Of a stretch of DNA of 64,000 bases, positions 10,265-19,381 are shown piece after piece. Source of the stretch: a bacterium endosymbiont of Escarpia laminata (GTDB lineage Bacteria; Pseudomonadota; Gammaproteobacteria; Chromatiales; Chromatiaceae); the NCBI GenBank assembly GCA_003660235.1, contig QGON01000068.1, forward strand, positions 140,718 to 204,717, written 5' to 3'. Numbering within the stretch: the stretch's first letter is position 1; each line of letters opens with the position of its first letter. The position numbers and the translations under genes were made by a program. The notes below the pieces were generated by a model. The model made no database searches, was not told where the DNA came from, and was given only the letters and a program-made list of their open reading frames with translations.

Positions 10265-10308
10265 CAGGTGACAGGTGACAGGTGACAGGTGACAGGTGAC
10301 AGGTGACA
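10253..10308. repeat. Heptamer tandem array, 8 copies of GGTGACA
   Basis: Eight exact copies of a 7-base unit. The array begins inside the last codons of the squalene-synthase-fold gene, whose TGA at 10262-10264 comes from the repeat. Since the stop falls in the first two units, copy-number change would not alter that protein. A degenerate array of the same family lies inverted at 10438-10465. Confidence 0.97.
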
Positions 10309-10437
10309 GCAGGATTATTGCCTGGCCGCTTTCGGTGTCAAGAAAAATCTCTTTACTTTCTACCACTCACTCCAACCCTAAACGAATGGTCCCCTCCCTA
10401 TCGGGGAGGGAAAGGGAGAGAGTCAAACAATCTTGCA

Positions 10438-10465
10438 ACCTGAAACCTGAAACCTGTTACCTGTT
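10438..10465 (-). repeat. Degenerate inverted heptamer array
   Basis: Four 7-base units that read on the minus strand as AACAGGT twice and TTCAGGT twice. They share CAGGT with the GACAGGT phase of the plus-strand array at 10253-10308. The two arrays flank about 130 bp that hold no gene, only a short GC-rich hairpin near 10391-10410, and lie just upstream of the yciK-like gene. Confidence 0.8.
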
Positions 10466-10506
10466 GTATACTACCGAGAGGTTTCAATCTGCAGGATCAA
10501 TAATCG

Positions 10507-11256
10507 ATGCACGACGACTACACCCCCTCTTCCGACCTGCTGAAAGAGCGCGTCATTCTTGTTACTGGTGCCGGCAGTGGCATTGGGCAAGTGGCGGCCA
10601 AGACATTTGCTGCCCATGGCGCCACTGTCGTCCTGCTGGGCCGCACCCTGAGTAAACTGGAAGAGACCTACGACGCCATCGAAAAGGAAGGACATCCCCA
10701 ACCTGCGATCATACCCCTCAACCTGGAGAGCGCTCCGCAACAGGACTATTTTTCTCTTGGCGAAACGCTCCACCGTGAGTTCGGCAAACTGGATGGACTG
10801 CTGCATAACGCGGCTCAACTTGCGCTCTTGAGTCGTATCGATGATTACGACCTGGAGAGCTGGAACAAGGTCATTCAGGTCAACCTGACCGCCCCTTTCA
10901 TGCTGACTCAGGCCTGCCTGCCTCTGCTGCGACTCTCCGGGGATGCCTCAATTCTTTTTACCTCTGATCGCATGGGACGTAAGGGAAAGGCCTACTGGGG
11001 TGCCTATGGCGTTTCAAAATTCGGCATCGAAGGGTTGATGCAGACCCTGGCGGATGAGACAGAAGAGAGCCAAATCAGGGTCAACAGTATCTGCCCCGTT
11101 CCAACCCGTACCAGCCTGCGGGCTTGGGCGTATCCAGGAGAGGACCCGGCAACGCTCCCACTGCCGGAAGAGATCATGAGAACCTATCTCTATCTGATGG
11201 GACCGGATAGCAAAGGGGTCACCGGGCAGGCATTCGACGCCACTCCCACAGAATAA
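10507..11256 (+). CDS. yciK: YciK-type short-chain dehydrogenase/reductase
   Basis: A classical SDR of 249 residues with the NAD(P)-binding TGAGSGIGQ near residue 20, an HNAA variant of the NNAG motif near 98, and the catalytic Ser-Tyr-Lys set in TSDRMGRKGKAYWGAYGVSK. YciK proteins are usually encoded beside ubiG and mupP, as here, and their physiological substrate is not established. A 240-bp repeat-rich gap separates it from the previous gene. Confidence 0.85.
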   Translation: MHDDYTPSSDLLKERVILVTGAGSGIGQVAAKTFAAHGATVVLLGRTLSKLEETYDAIEKEGHPQPAIIPLNLESAPQQDYFSLGETLHREFGKLDGLLHNAAQLALLSRIDDYDLESWNKVIQVNLTAPFMLTQACLPLLRLSGDASILFTSDRMGRKGKAYWGAYGVSKFGIEGLMQTLADETEESQIRVNSICPVPTRTSLRAWAYPGEDPATLPLPEEIMRTYLYLMGPDSKGVTGQAFDATPTE

Positions 11257-11265
11257 ACAATCTGT

Positions 11266-12408
11266 ATGAGGAGAATCAGGGAAATCGAAGGCTTGAGGGC
11301 CTTTCTGGCACTCTGGGTGTTGATCAGCCATGTATTGGGCGCGGCCGGTTACACCTCCGAGATAGTGGAAGGTCTACCACAGTTGCTGATTTTGGGTAAC
11401 TACGCGGTGGATATCTTCATTATCATCAGCGGCTTCGTCATCTTTCTGCTTATCGATCAGGTTCGCGGAAATTATTCCACCTACATCACGCAGAGATTTT
11501 TCCGCCTCTATCCCTTGCTGTTCGTACTTTTTCTGGTCGCAGTGATATTAGCCCCGTTGGAGATGGAAAACATAAGCCAGAGCGGCGCCTATCTCATAGA
11601 ACAAAACATCGAAAAGCTTACCTATAAACTTGATATCCGCAACGACTGGCTTGGATTCAATATCCTCACTCATCTCACCATGCTGCACGGTATGGTTCCC
11701 GAAAAGTGGGTACCCTTTGTTCCCGGAGCCTTCCTTGGACCCGCCTGGAGCATCTCGCTCGAGTGGCAGTTCTATCTTGTTGCACCGCTGCTATTCAGCC
11801 TGGCAGCAACTCGTGGGCGATTTGCCCGGTTGGGGGTGATTGTTGCCTGTCTGGCGACCTACATCATCGCCCGAAAACTACTGCCCCGTGTGGAATATGG
11901 CGCTTTTCTACCTTTTCATATCGAGTTTTTTTTCTTCGGCGCCTGTAGCTACTTCATCTACAGACACTTGCACAACAGTGTGATTAAACCCGATTTTCTG
12001 TTTCCAACAGCGATGGCAACCGTTGTCATGATCTATTTTACCTCTGGACATGACTTCAGGCTTTTCCCCATCGCTGTGTGGCTGGTATTTTTTGCACTCA
12101 TGCTGGAGCCGAAGGAGTCATTGAGCCACCGCATTATCGCCCCCATTTTTCTCAATCGAATCTCTCTTTGGTTGGGCAAGGTCTCCTACAGTATCTATCT
12201 GCTCCACACCCTCGTCATCACGCTGATCTCAAGCGTTCTCCTGAGCTACTTTGATCTGGCGCGGGGAGACTACTTTTTACTTTTGTTCGTCAGCACCCTG
12301 ATTATGACGATGATATTTTCCTGGCTTACCTATCGATACATAGAGAAGCCCGGAATCATCCTGGGAAAAAAACTTTCATCCCGATTCAACACAGAACACT
12401 CAAAATGA
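11266..12408 (+). CDS. Acyltransferase 3 family membrane protein (OafA-like)
   Basis: An integral membrane acyltransferase of 380 residues with about ten hydrophobic segments. The N-terminal IEGLRAFLALWVLISH contains the conserved catalytic His of the family, and SISLEWQFYLVAPL is the second signature. Such proteins O-acetylate or succinylate surface polysaccharides; the acceptor is unknown. It starts 10 bases after the yciK-like stop and converges on a glycosyltransferase gene 10 bases away, which suggests a surface-glycan role. Confidence 0.87.
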   Translation: MRRIREIEGLRAFLALWVLISHVLGAAGYTSEIVEGLPQLLILGNYAVDIFIIISGFVIFLLIDQVRGNYSTYITQRFFRLYPLLFVLFLVAVILAPLEMENISQSGAYLIEQNIEKLTYKLDIRNDWLGFNILTHLTMLHGMVPEKWVPFVPGAFLGPAWSISLEWQFYLVAPLLFSLAATRGRFARLGVIVACLATYIIARKLLPRVEYGAFLPFHIEFFFFGACSYFIYRHLHNSVIKPDFLFPTAMATVVMIYFTSGHDFRLFPIAVWLVFFALMLEPKESLSHRIIAPIFLNRISLWLGKVSYSIYLLHTLVITLISSVLLSYFDLARGDYFLLLFVSTLIMTMIFSWLTYRYIEKPGIILGKKLSSRFNTEHSK

Positions 12409-12418
12409 GTGCTTCAGA

Positions 12419-13645
12419 TCAGCCCTGAAGCTTGTTATCCAGATCCGCGAAAACCCGGTCCCACTTTTTGGCGACTTCTCCAACTTCACACTGATCGGCC
12501 ACAACCTTTGCTGCCGCCCCAAAAGTCGCCAGTTTATCCGGATCATCCAGCAAACCCGAAATTGCAGAAGCATATGCATCAATATCCTGGTTCTGTATCA
12601 GGAATCCATTTCGATCATTTTCAACCAACTCACTGAGATCCCCCACGTCCGAAACTACGGCAGGAAGCCCCGTCATCATCGCCTGTATCATCGATTGGGA
12701 GAGTCCTTCGGAGTCGGAAGTCAGAATAAATACACGCGCCTGCCGGTACCAGTCACCCACCTCTGTCTGCCAGCCAACAAAGTCAATATTCTCACTGATA
12801 CCCAGGGAGGCAGCCATCTGCTCCATCTCTTCACGGTCCGGACCATCACCGACTATTAATGCCTTAATTGCAAGGTGCTCAGGTTTCAGTTTTGCAACGA
12901 TTTGTAGCAAAATATCCACCCGTTTAATATTGGAGATTCTTCCGACAAAGATCAGATCAGCACGCTTCTCTTCGTCACCAGGGTAGTAACTGGCGCCATC
13001 AATCCCGCCGGACATGATATAGATATCATCACCCTTGACACCCCGCTCTTCGAAAAAGTGCTTGGCATCGGTTCCCCGCACCACGACACTGCCGAAATGG
13101 GAGACAGCGTTAACCAGCGCTTTTTCCACCACTGCATCGTGCTTGCCAAGTTGTTTGAATATCTTGTTTTCGGTGAGATAACCGCCTCCGAGCACCTCCA
13201 AGGGACCGCCGCCACAAAGGTAGACCGAATGACAATCATATTTTTTCCCAAGCATCACAACCAGCAGTCCGTTGAGTAACAGATGAAATCCGGCGATCAC
13301 ATCGGGACGTTTCTCTTTTGCAACCTTTGATATGGTGATCAGGCGGGCAATCGTGCCACCCACGATTTTTTGTAATCTGGCATTCGGATAGATCGGTGTG
13401 ACCTTGTCAATCTCCGGCAACTCCGTCGCGGCAACCATATAGATCCGGCCGACCCGGTTAGACTCCGACATCGGCCGTAGATGGGAGATGATCCACTGAT
13501 CGGAATAGAAAGTTCCCGTAATCAGAATATCGTATCGATCTCTCTTCTCCCTTGAAGTGGTAGTGTTGCGCTCCGCAACCCTGTTCAGCTTGTTTGTGTA
13601 GACCCGCATGGCAAAACGCAGGATGTACCCAATAATCTTCTCCAT
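12419..13645 (-). CDS. Glycosyltransferase family 4 (GT-B)
   Basis: A 408-residue retaining GT-B enzyme. The C-terminal domain has the nucleotide-sugar binding motif near residue 300 (TSDSEGLSQSMIQAMMTGLP, corresponding to E-x7-E) and the strand LIFVGRISNIKRVDILL at about 240. The N-terminal domain carries a short hydrophobic start, so it may sit at the membrane. It is convergent with the acyltransferase gene and 29 bases upstream of the thioredoxin-like gene on the same strand. Donor and acceptor are unknown. Confidence 0.85.
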   Translation of the reverse strand: MEKIIGYILRFAMRVYTNKLNRVAERNTTTSREKRDRYDILITGTFYSDQWIISHLRPMSESNRVGRIYMVAATELPEIDKVTPIYPNARLQKIVGGTIARLITISKVAKEKRPDVIAGFHLLLNGLLVVMLGKKYDCHSVYLCGGGPLEVLGGGYLTENKIFKQLGKHDAVVEKALVNAVSHFGSVVVRGTDAKHFFEERGVKGDDIYIMSGGIDGASYYPGDEEKRADLIFVGRISNIKRVDILLQIVAKLKPEHLAIKALIVGDGPDREEMEQMAASLGISENIDFVGWQTEVGDWYRQARVFILTSDSEGLSQSMIQAMMTGLPAVVSDVGDLSELVENDRNGFLIQNQDIDAYASAISGLLDDPDKLATFGAAAKVVADQCEVGEVAKKWDRVFADLDNKLQG

Positions 13646-13674
13646 AGTCTTCCTTATATTTTATAGATTGGAAA

Positions 13675-14709
13675 CTATTCCATTAGATCGACGGTGATGC
13701 CCTGTGCTTCCATCTCCGCCGCCCTGGATTGCACATATCGTTGGAAATTGGGTTGACTAAGATAGGCGCCAGTGGATACATAATCCATCGCTGCATGGGT
13801 GTGGAAGGTTTTCAAAAACGCCTCCGCGCGAAATACCTCTTTTCCGGTCGGATCGAAAAAGAGCATGCTGGGCACATATTGAATGCCGAGTTCCTTCGTC
13901 CACTCACTCACTGTCAGCTGTACGCCTCCAGGTGTCGTCAAAGTCTCTCCACTCCAGACATCGACGAGTGCAATATCGAATGCATCCAGAGTCTTTCTGA
14001 CTGCCGATGTTCGCATGATTTTACCGTGTAATTCATCGCAAGCGGAACAGGCTTTCTGCTCCATCAACACCAATAAGGGCTTATTGCGCGTTCTGGCCTT
14101 GGCGCGCAAGTCCAGTGGCAGTGGCAGAAAGCCAATCTCCCGATGCAATTTCCCACTCACCGCCTGCGGCCGAACACTTGCCAGATAGTCACGATAGGGT
14201 TGCTTGCGCTCGAGATGTCCAGCCACATAGTCGAGCGCCGCCTCGAATTTATGCGGTGGGTAGTAGCCATTGATACGCAAAGCCTGTCTTCCCGCCTCAT
14301 CCAGAAAGATCAAGGTTGGTGTGTACATCACCTTGAGGGATTCTGCAAAGCGCTTCTCGGTGGTTTCTGTCCCCCGCAAATCGGTCACTTCCTGGTCACC
14401 CCAAATATTGATTGCGATGACTTCAAAGTTTTCTTGGGTCTTTTCCACAAGCGGCCTGAGAGACCAGTTTTCATTCAGCAGCTTCGCACAGTAGGGGCAA
14501 CCATCCTGATGAAAAAAAAGCAAAATCCGTTTACCGGAATCCGCAGCCTCTTCGACATCCTCCCGCAGATCGAGAAAAGAGTGGCGAAACCAATCAGGCT
14601 TTTCATGAAAACCAGGATTGATCAGCCCGGCAGTTAACGCCACATTCTCATTTTCTGCAGCAAATGTCTGGGTGCTTACCAGCAAAATACAACCCAGTAA
14701 TTTAATCAT
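13675..14709 (-). CDS. Exported protein with two thioredoxin-fold domains, SoxW-like
   Basis: The protein has a short signal peptide (hydrophobic residues 2-17, AEN cleavage region) and two thioredoxin-like domains. The first carries CPYC at residues 71-74; the second has CSACDE near residue 220, which spaces two cysteines like a thioredoxin site. Similar double-domain proteins are annotated as SoxW-like or thiol-disulfide proteins in sulfur-oxidising bacteria, where they keep periplasmic thiols reduced. No sox gene is in the window, so that link is only suggestive. It lies downstream of nothing obvious and upstream of the glycosyltransferase gene on the same strand. Confidence 0.75.
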   Translation of the reverse strand: MIKLLGCILLVSTQTFAAENENVALTAGLINPGFHEKPDWFRHSFLDLREDVEEAADSGKRILLFFHQDGCPYCAKLLNENWSLRPLVEKTQENFEVIAINIWGDQEVTDLRGTETTEKRFAESLKVMYTPTLIFLDEAGRQALRINGYYPPHKFEAALDYVAGHLERKQPYRDYLASVRPQAVSGKLHREIGFLPLPLDLRAKARTRNKPLLVLMEQKACSACDELHGKIMRTSAVRKTLDAFDIALVDVWSGETLTTPGGVQLTVSEWTKELGIQYVPSMLFFDPTGKEVFRAEAFLKTFHTHAAMDYVSTGAYLSQPNFQRYVQSRAAEMEAQGITVDLME

Positions 14710-15003
14710 CAGAGATGAGATTCACGATCTATACCTTATGGTCGTTGGCCAAGCTGCCTGCTTCGATATGTTATGCGCACAAGATCAAAAAGCCGGATCC
14801 AATTGTAAACCGCATTCATGCCGGGGAAATGGGTTTGATAGAGTGTCACGGATCACCCATAAAAGTAATTATAGTCCCAATGCAGATGCCGTTTTCGCGA
14901 CACTTTTTTGACATTAGCTAGGATAGACTGCCATATACCATTGTTTTTATTGGTAATTGATTTTCTGGCACGCTAATCGCTATAGACAATACAAATCACA
15001 AAA

Positions 15004-15933
15004 ATGCAGGTCAGAAAAATGACAGGTTACATCCAAAGCTTAGAAAGCAACTCTCCAGCAGGTGTTTCTCTTCTACCCGAGGGCATTGCACGGGGCAGCA
15101 AGGGTGGACAGCAGATTGCTCAGGTGGTGGAACTCACGACCAAGCTACAGACCACGCTTGAACTGGAGAACCTGATTGAGCTTTTCTTTGACGTCATCAA
15201 ATCCCATTTCAAATATGACAGCGCAACTTTCCAACTGCCGAGTGATACATTAACCATCACCACGGGAGAACAACGTCGTCATAAAATCAATTATAGTCTT
15301 AAGGTGCTGGGTCAGCCACTCGGAGATATTGGTTTCAGCCGCAGTAGACGATTTAAAGACACGGAAGCCAAAGTGCTGGAGAATCTTCTGGCTACCCTGC
15401 TCTATCCGCTGCGCAACGCCCTGCTCTATCGGGAAGCGATCCAATCCGCCTTTGTTGATTCACTGACTGGCGTAAAAAACCGGACAGCCTTCGACAGCAA
15501 TTTCCACCGGGAGGTAGAACTGGGTCATCGCAACGGATCTGAACTCTCCCTCATCGTTCTTGATATCGATTTTTTCAAAAAGGTCAACGACCAATATGGT
15601 CACTCCATTGGAGACTATGTGCTGAAATGCGTGGCCCAGGCAGTCGAAGCCACTATTCGCAGCAGCGACGCACTCTATCGCTATGGCGGCGAGGAGTTCA
15701 CGGTTGTATTGAGTGGAACTGACCAGGCGGGCGCGCTTCTTCTTGCCGAACGCATAAGACAGAATATCGAAGCATTGGTCTTTGCCAGTTCAAAGGGGCT
15801 GAGCATCACAATGAGTCTTGGTGTCGCCACACTCAATTCCAACGAAAAGAGTGAACATCTCTTTATCAGGGCCGACGAAGCGCTCTACCAAGCCAAGGAT
15901 AAGGGTCGTAATCAGGTTGCAGTCGCAGCATGA
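15004..15933 (+). CDS. Diguanylate cyclase with N-terminal GAF-like domain
   Basis: A 309-residue protein. Residues ~35-145 resemble a GAF sensor domain and ~150-305 form a GGDEF domain with active-site YGGEEF. The allosteric I-site RSSD lies five residues before it, so product inhibition by c-di-GMP is expected. No membrane segment or signal peptide is seen. A second ATG (15019) is possible. The preceding 294 bases hold no recognisable gene or element. It stands alone, between divergent and convergent neighbours. Confidence 0.9.
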   Translation: MQVRKMTGYIQSLESNSPAGVSLLPEGIARGSKGGQQIAQVVELTTKLQTTLELENLIELFFDVIKSHFKYDSATFQLPSDTLTITTGEQRRHKINYSLKVLGQPLGDIGFSRSRRFKDTEAKVLENLLATLLYPLRNALLYREAIQSAFVDSLTGVKNRTAFDSNFHREVELGHRNGSELSLIVLDIDFFKKVNDQYGHSIGDYVLKCVAQAVEATIRSSDALYRYGGEEFTVVLSGTDQAGALLLAERIRQNIEALVFASSKGLSITMSLGVATLNSNEKSEHLFIRADEALYQAKDKGRNQVAVAA

Positions 15934-16029
15934 ACCCAATAGTTCGTAGGCATAATCAAGCACAGCGAATCAGGCAATAAATCTACAACCCTTGTTTGCC
16001 GGATCCGCAAGTTTGAAGCGGCCTGCAGT

Positions 16030-16701
16030 TTATCGAAGACCTTTCCCAATCGATTGATCTCCTTTCCACCCACAGGAGCGGCGTAAGCAACAGATCTCAC
16101 ATAACGGTTTGGTCCGGCAGACCTCTTTCGCATGCCGTACGATCAACGCATGGTATTCATTATACAGCTCGACATCCGGACCCAACGTCTGCTCGAACTC
16201 TGATCGCAGCATCTCATAACTTTCATTCCCCGATACCAGTCCAAATCGAAAAAAGAGTCTGCGGGTATAGGCATCAATCACAAAAAAAGGACGTTCAAAA
16301 GCATAGAGCAGGATATCGTCAGCGGTCTCTGGGCCGATGCCATTGATATCGAGCAACCACTTCCGCAACACCTCATCGGACATCGAATCCAGTGCTTCCG
16401 CTGCGATCAATGCATTGCAGAGATTCTGCAACCGTTTTGCCTTGATATTGAAATATCCGGACGGGCGAATCAGCTGCGCCAGGAGAGGCGGATCGGCTTC
16501 CGCCATTTTTTGGCCGTCGAGCAATCCGGCCTCCTTGAGATTGCAGATTGCCCGCTCCACATTCGACCAAGCGGTGTTCTGGGTCAACACCGCCCCGACC
16601 ATCACCTCAAAGGGTGTATCTCCAGGCCACCAGTGCTGCTGCCCGTATGCCGACAGCAGGGCATCGAAGATTCGGCTGAGTGAGTGTTTTGACAGTCTCA
16701 A
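16030..16701 (-). CDS. Endonuclease III-like HhH-GPD DNA glycosylase
   Basis: A 223-residue base-excision repair protein. The helix-hairpin-helix is NGIGPETADDILLYA near residue 115 and the catalytic Asp lies in FFVIDAYTRR near 137. The four cysteines of an iron-sulfur cluster are present at the C-terminus (C-x5-C-x2-C-x5-C). The catalytic Lys of EndoIII (GRKTAN) is replaced by Glu (GPETAD), which is typical of monofunctional relatives such as the MagIII 3-methyladenine group. It is the last gene of the rnmA-to-rluB run, two bases after rluB. Confidence 0.85.
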   Translation of the reverse strand: MRLSKHSLSRIFDALLSAYGQQHWWPGDTPFEVMVGAVLTQNTAWSNVERAICNLKEAGLLDGQKMAEADPPLLAQLIRPSGYFNIKAKRLQNLCNALIAAEALDSMSDEVLRKWLLDINGIGPETADDILLYAFERPFFVIDAYTRRLFFRFGLVSGNESYEMLRSEFEQTLGPDVELYNEYHALIVRHAKEVCRTKPLCEICCLRRSCGWKGDQSIGKGLR

Positions 16702-16703
16702 GG

Positions 16704-17714
16704 CTAGCGTTTTTTACGTCCCCAGGGATCAGAGGTTCCCTCACGACGTTTGGTGGGTGCGGATTTCTTTCCAGGTTTACGTTGCCATGGGCTGTTTTCG
16801 CCATCGCTTCGCCGTGGTGACTTGGATTTTTCACTGTCACGACCTTTCCAGGGGCGCTTCGGACCATCCTCGCGACGCTGGCGCGCCCCGTCTTTGGATC
16901 TTCTTCCACTGTACCGATCGTCGCCACCCGAGCGCGGTGCGCGCTGACGCTTTTCCGGCTCCAGTCCCATTGCTTCCAGTAGCTCATTTAATTCCGGCGT
17001 GTTCAGATAGCGCCAACGTCCCACTTTCAATGCACTGTCGAGCATCACGCTACCGTAGCGTACGCGCTTCAGGCGATTGACCTGTGCCCCAACGGCTTCC
17101 CACATACGCCGCACTTCCCGCTGGCGCCCCTCCATGATAACGACGTGATACCAGCGGTTGATGCCGTCTCCCCCCGATTCCACGATCTCTTCGAATCGCG
17201 CAGGACCGTCTTCAAGCTCGACACCATGAGTCAACTGTTTGAGTTGATCCTCGGTGACCGGCCCCATGACGCGCACGGCATACTCCCGTTCCACCTGGCG
17301 GCTCGGGTGCATCAGCCGGTTGGCCAGTTCGCCATCGGTAGTCAGCAACAATAGACCGGATGAGTTGAGATCAAGGCGTCCCACCGGAATCCAACGACCA
17401 TGTTTGAGTCGCGGCAGATGTTCGAAAACCGTACGGCGTCCCTCCGGATCCTTACGGGTAACCAGCTCCCCTTCCGGTTTATTGTAGACCATCACTTCAC
17501 GTTCAGGAGCAGCCAACCGTTTGCTGGAGATAGGACGTCCATCCACTTCGATACGGTCGCTGGGTTGCACCCGCTGCCCAAGCTGGGCTGTCTCCCCATT
17601 GACCTCGATCCGGCCTGCACTGATCCAGCCTTCTATCTCACGCCTGGATCCCATGCCGGCATTGGCCAGCACTTTTTGCAGGCGCTCACCTGAATTTATC
17701 TTTTTATCACTCAT
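16704..17714 (-). CDS. rluB: 23S rRNA pseudouridine synthase RluB-type
   Basis: It isomerises uridine 2605 of 23S rRNA in E. coli. An S4 RNA-binding domain covers residues ~8-65 and the RsuA/RluB catalytic domain ~75-235, with the active Asp in GRLDLNSSGLLLLT. The last ~95 residues are a low-complexity tail rich in Arg, Lys, Ser and Gly, longer than the tail of many homologues. Its start overlaps the scpB stop by 8 bases, so translation is coupled. Confidence 0.92.
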   Translation of the reverse strand: MSDKKINSGERLQKVLANAGMGSRREIEGWISAGRIEVNGETAQLGQRVQPSDRIEVDGRPISSKRLAAPEREVMVYNKPEGELVTRKDPEGRRTVFEHLPRLKHGRWIPVGRLDLNSSGLLLLTTDGELANRLMHPSRQVEREYAVRVMGPVTEDQLKQLTHGVELEDGPARFEEIVESGGDGINRWYHVVIMEGRQREVRRMWEAVGAQVNRLKRVRYGSVMLDSALKVGRWRYLNTPELNELLEAMGLEPEKRQRAPRSGGDDRYSGRRSKDGARQRREDGPKRPWKGRDSEKSKSPRRSDGENSPWQRKPGKKSAPTKRREGTSDPWGRKKR

Positions 17715-18534
17715 CTACACGACCGGTCTCAGCCTGATCAATCTGATCAGTCTCCAATTCATCTTCTTCTACATCGACACGGGTATCTTGTCTCTCCAAT
17801 GCCGTCGAATGCTCACTCTTTTGGACAGACTCATCCTGGAGATCGGTACCGTCGGCAGCTTCTGCCTGGGTTTCATTCTCGTCCAGTTGATCTGTTTCCA
17901 CCATCTGTTGAGCCTCCATGACTTCGTCTGGCGTCTGCTCAGACTCGGCGGGTTCTTCGTCCAGTTTATCGGGGTCCTTCAATTCCAGTTCGCGATTGAT
18001 GGAATCGAGGTCTCGAATCTCCGCCAGCGTCGGCAACTCACTCAGACCCTTCAGATTGAAGTAATCGAGAAACTCTTTGGTGGTGGCGTATAGCGCCGGT
18101 TTACCCGGCACATCACGATGTCCCACCACTCGCACCCACTCCCGTTCAGTGAGAGTCTTGACGATATTAGTGCTGACACTGACGCCACGGATATCCTCAA
18201 TCTCACCACGGGTGATCGGTTGACGGTAGGCGATCAGCGCCAGGGTCTCCAGCAGTGCACGGGAGTATTTTGGCGGACGCTCATCCCAGAGTTTGGAGAC
18301 CCAGGGAGAGAATTCGCTGCGCACCTGGATACGGAAGCCATTGCCGACCTCTCTGATTTCGATTCCACGCCCTTGATACTCGTTCGTCAGTTCGGCAAGT
18401 AGATCCCGCAGGATCTTTTTTTCCGGCACAGCCTCCTTTTCGAACAGGGCCTGTATCTGGTCCAGGTTCAGTGGTCTGCCCGCCGCCAGCAGCGCTGCCT
18501 CGATAATCTGTTTCAATCTCTCTTCAGATGACAT
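17707..18534 (-). CDS. scpB: Segregation and condensation protein B
   Basis: ScpB is a winged-helix kleisin partner that joins ScpA and Smc in the bacterial condensin. Residues 1-185 hold the two winged-helix domains (ETLALIAYRQPITRGEIEDIRGV is the signature). The remaining ~90 residues are a highly acidic tail (Glu, Asp, Gln rich) not needed for the fold. Gene order is scpA-scpB-rluB with short spacing. Smc itself is encoded 25 kb away in this window. Confidence 0.94.
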   Translation of the reverse strand: MSSEERLKQIIEAALLAAGRPLNLDQIQALFEKEAVPEKKILRDLLAELTNEYQGRGIEIREVGNGFRIQVRSEFSPWVSKLWDERPPKYSRALLETLALIAYRQPITRGEIEDIRGVSVSTNIVKTLTEREWVRVVGHRDVPGKPALYATTKEFLDYFNLKGLSELPTLAEIRDLDSINRELELKDPDKLDEEPAESEQTPDEVMEAQQMVETDQLDENETQAEAADGTDLQDESVQKSEHSTALERQDTRVDVEEDELETDQIDQAETGRVDE

Positions 18535-18548
18535 GATGGCTCATTTCC

Positions 18549-19367
18549 TCAGGATGTCACCGCTTTTATGTGGATGGGGGAGAAGGGCTCGGCCTGCACC
18601 AGTTCAACCAGTGAACACTTGATCAGTTCCAGGACGGCCAGAAAGGTGACCACGACACCCAGCCGGCCCTCAGTGAAATCAAACAGATCGGTAAATTCGG
18701 TAAAACTTTCGCCGTTGATCTTTTCCAGCACCAGAGACATCTTCTCCCTGACTGAGAGCGCCTCTTTTTCGATTCGATGGCTGGTAAACATGTCCGCCCG
18801 GTGGAGCACGTCACGAAAGGCCAACAGGACCTCTTTGAGATCCACATCAGGATCCCTCGTCTCAACATGGCGGTCGACCAGTTCGGCATGCCCCTGAAAG
18901 TTATCGCGGGTCATGTGCTCCAAGCCATCGAGATCCTCTGCGGCCTGCTTGTAGCGTTCGTACTCCTGTAGGCGGCGCACCAGTTCCGCCCGCGGGTCTT
19001 CACCTTCGTCGTCCTCACTGACCGGACGCGGCAGCAACATACGGGATTTGATCTCTGCCAGCATCGCCGCCATCACCAGATAATCCGCCGCCAGTTCAAG
19101 TCGCAGATCCTCCATCATCTCGATGTACTGGACATACTGCAGGGTAATCTCCGCGACGGGGATGTCGAGAATATCCAGGTTCTGCCGTTTGATCAGATAG
19201 AGCAGCAGATCCAATGGTCCTTCGAAGGCATCGAGAAACACCTCCAGCGCATCCGGCGGGATATAGAGATCCGTCGGCGGCGTTGCCAAAGGTTCACCCT
19301 GAACCACGGCGAAGGGCATCTCCTCCTGCTCAGGATGGTGATGAGGATGCGTTTCTGTGGGTTCCAT
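18549..19367 (-). CDS. scpA: Segregation and condensation protein A
   Basis: The kleisin subunit that bridges the Smc heads. It has 272 residues; the conserved N-terminal motif FEGPLDLLLYLIKRQNLDI begins at about residue 48 after a His/Glu/Pro-rich leader. The C-terminal winged-helix region (FLAVLELIKCSLVELVQAEPF) contacts the Smc head. It lies 14 bases upstream of scpB and 14 bases downstream of trpS, as part of a long minus-strand operon. Confidence 0.94.
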   Translation of the reverse strand: MEPTETHPHHHPEQEEMPFAVVQGEPLATPPTDLYIPPDALEVFLDAFEGPLDLLLYLIKRQNLDILDIPVAEITLQYVQYIEMMEDLRLELAADYLVMAAMLAEIKSRMLLPRPVSEDDEGEDPRAELVRRLQEYERYKQAAEDLDGLEHMTRDNFQGHAELVDRHVETRDPDVDLKEVLLAFRDVLHRADMFTSHRIEKEALSVREKMSLVLEKINGESFTEFTDLFDFTEGRLGVVVTFLAVLELIKCSLVELVQAEPFSPIHIKAVTS

Positions 19368-19381
19368 TTTCGAATGCCGCT

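Noticed and set aside
10253..10308. CRISPR array
   Set aside because: Units of 7 bp are directly adjacent with no spacers.
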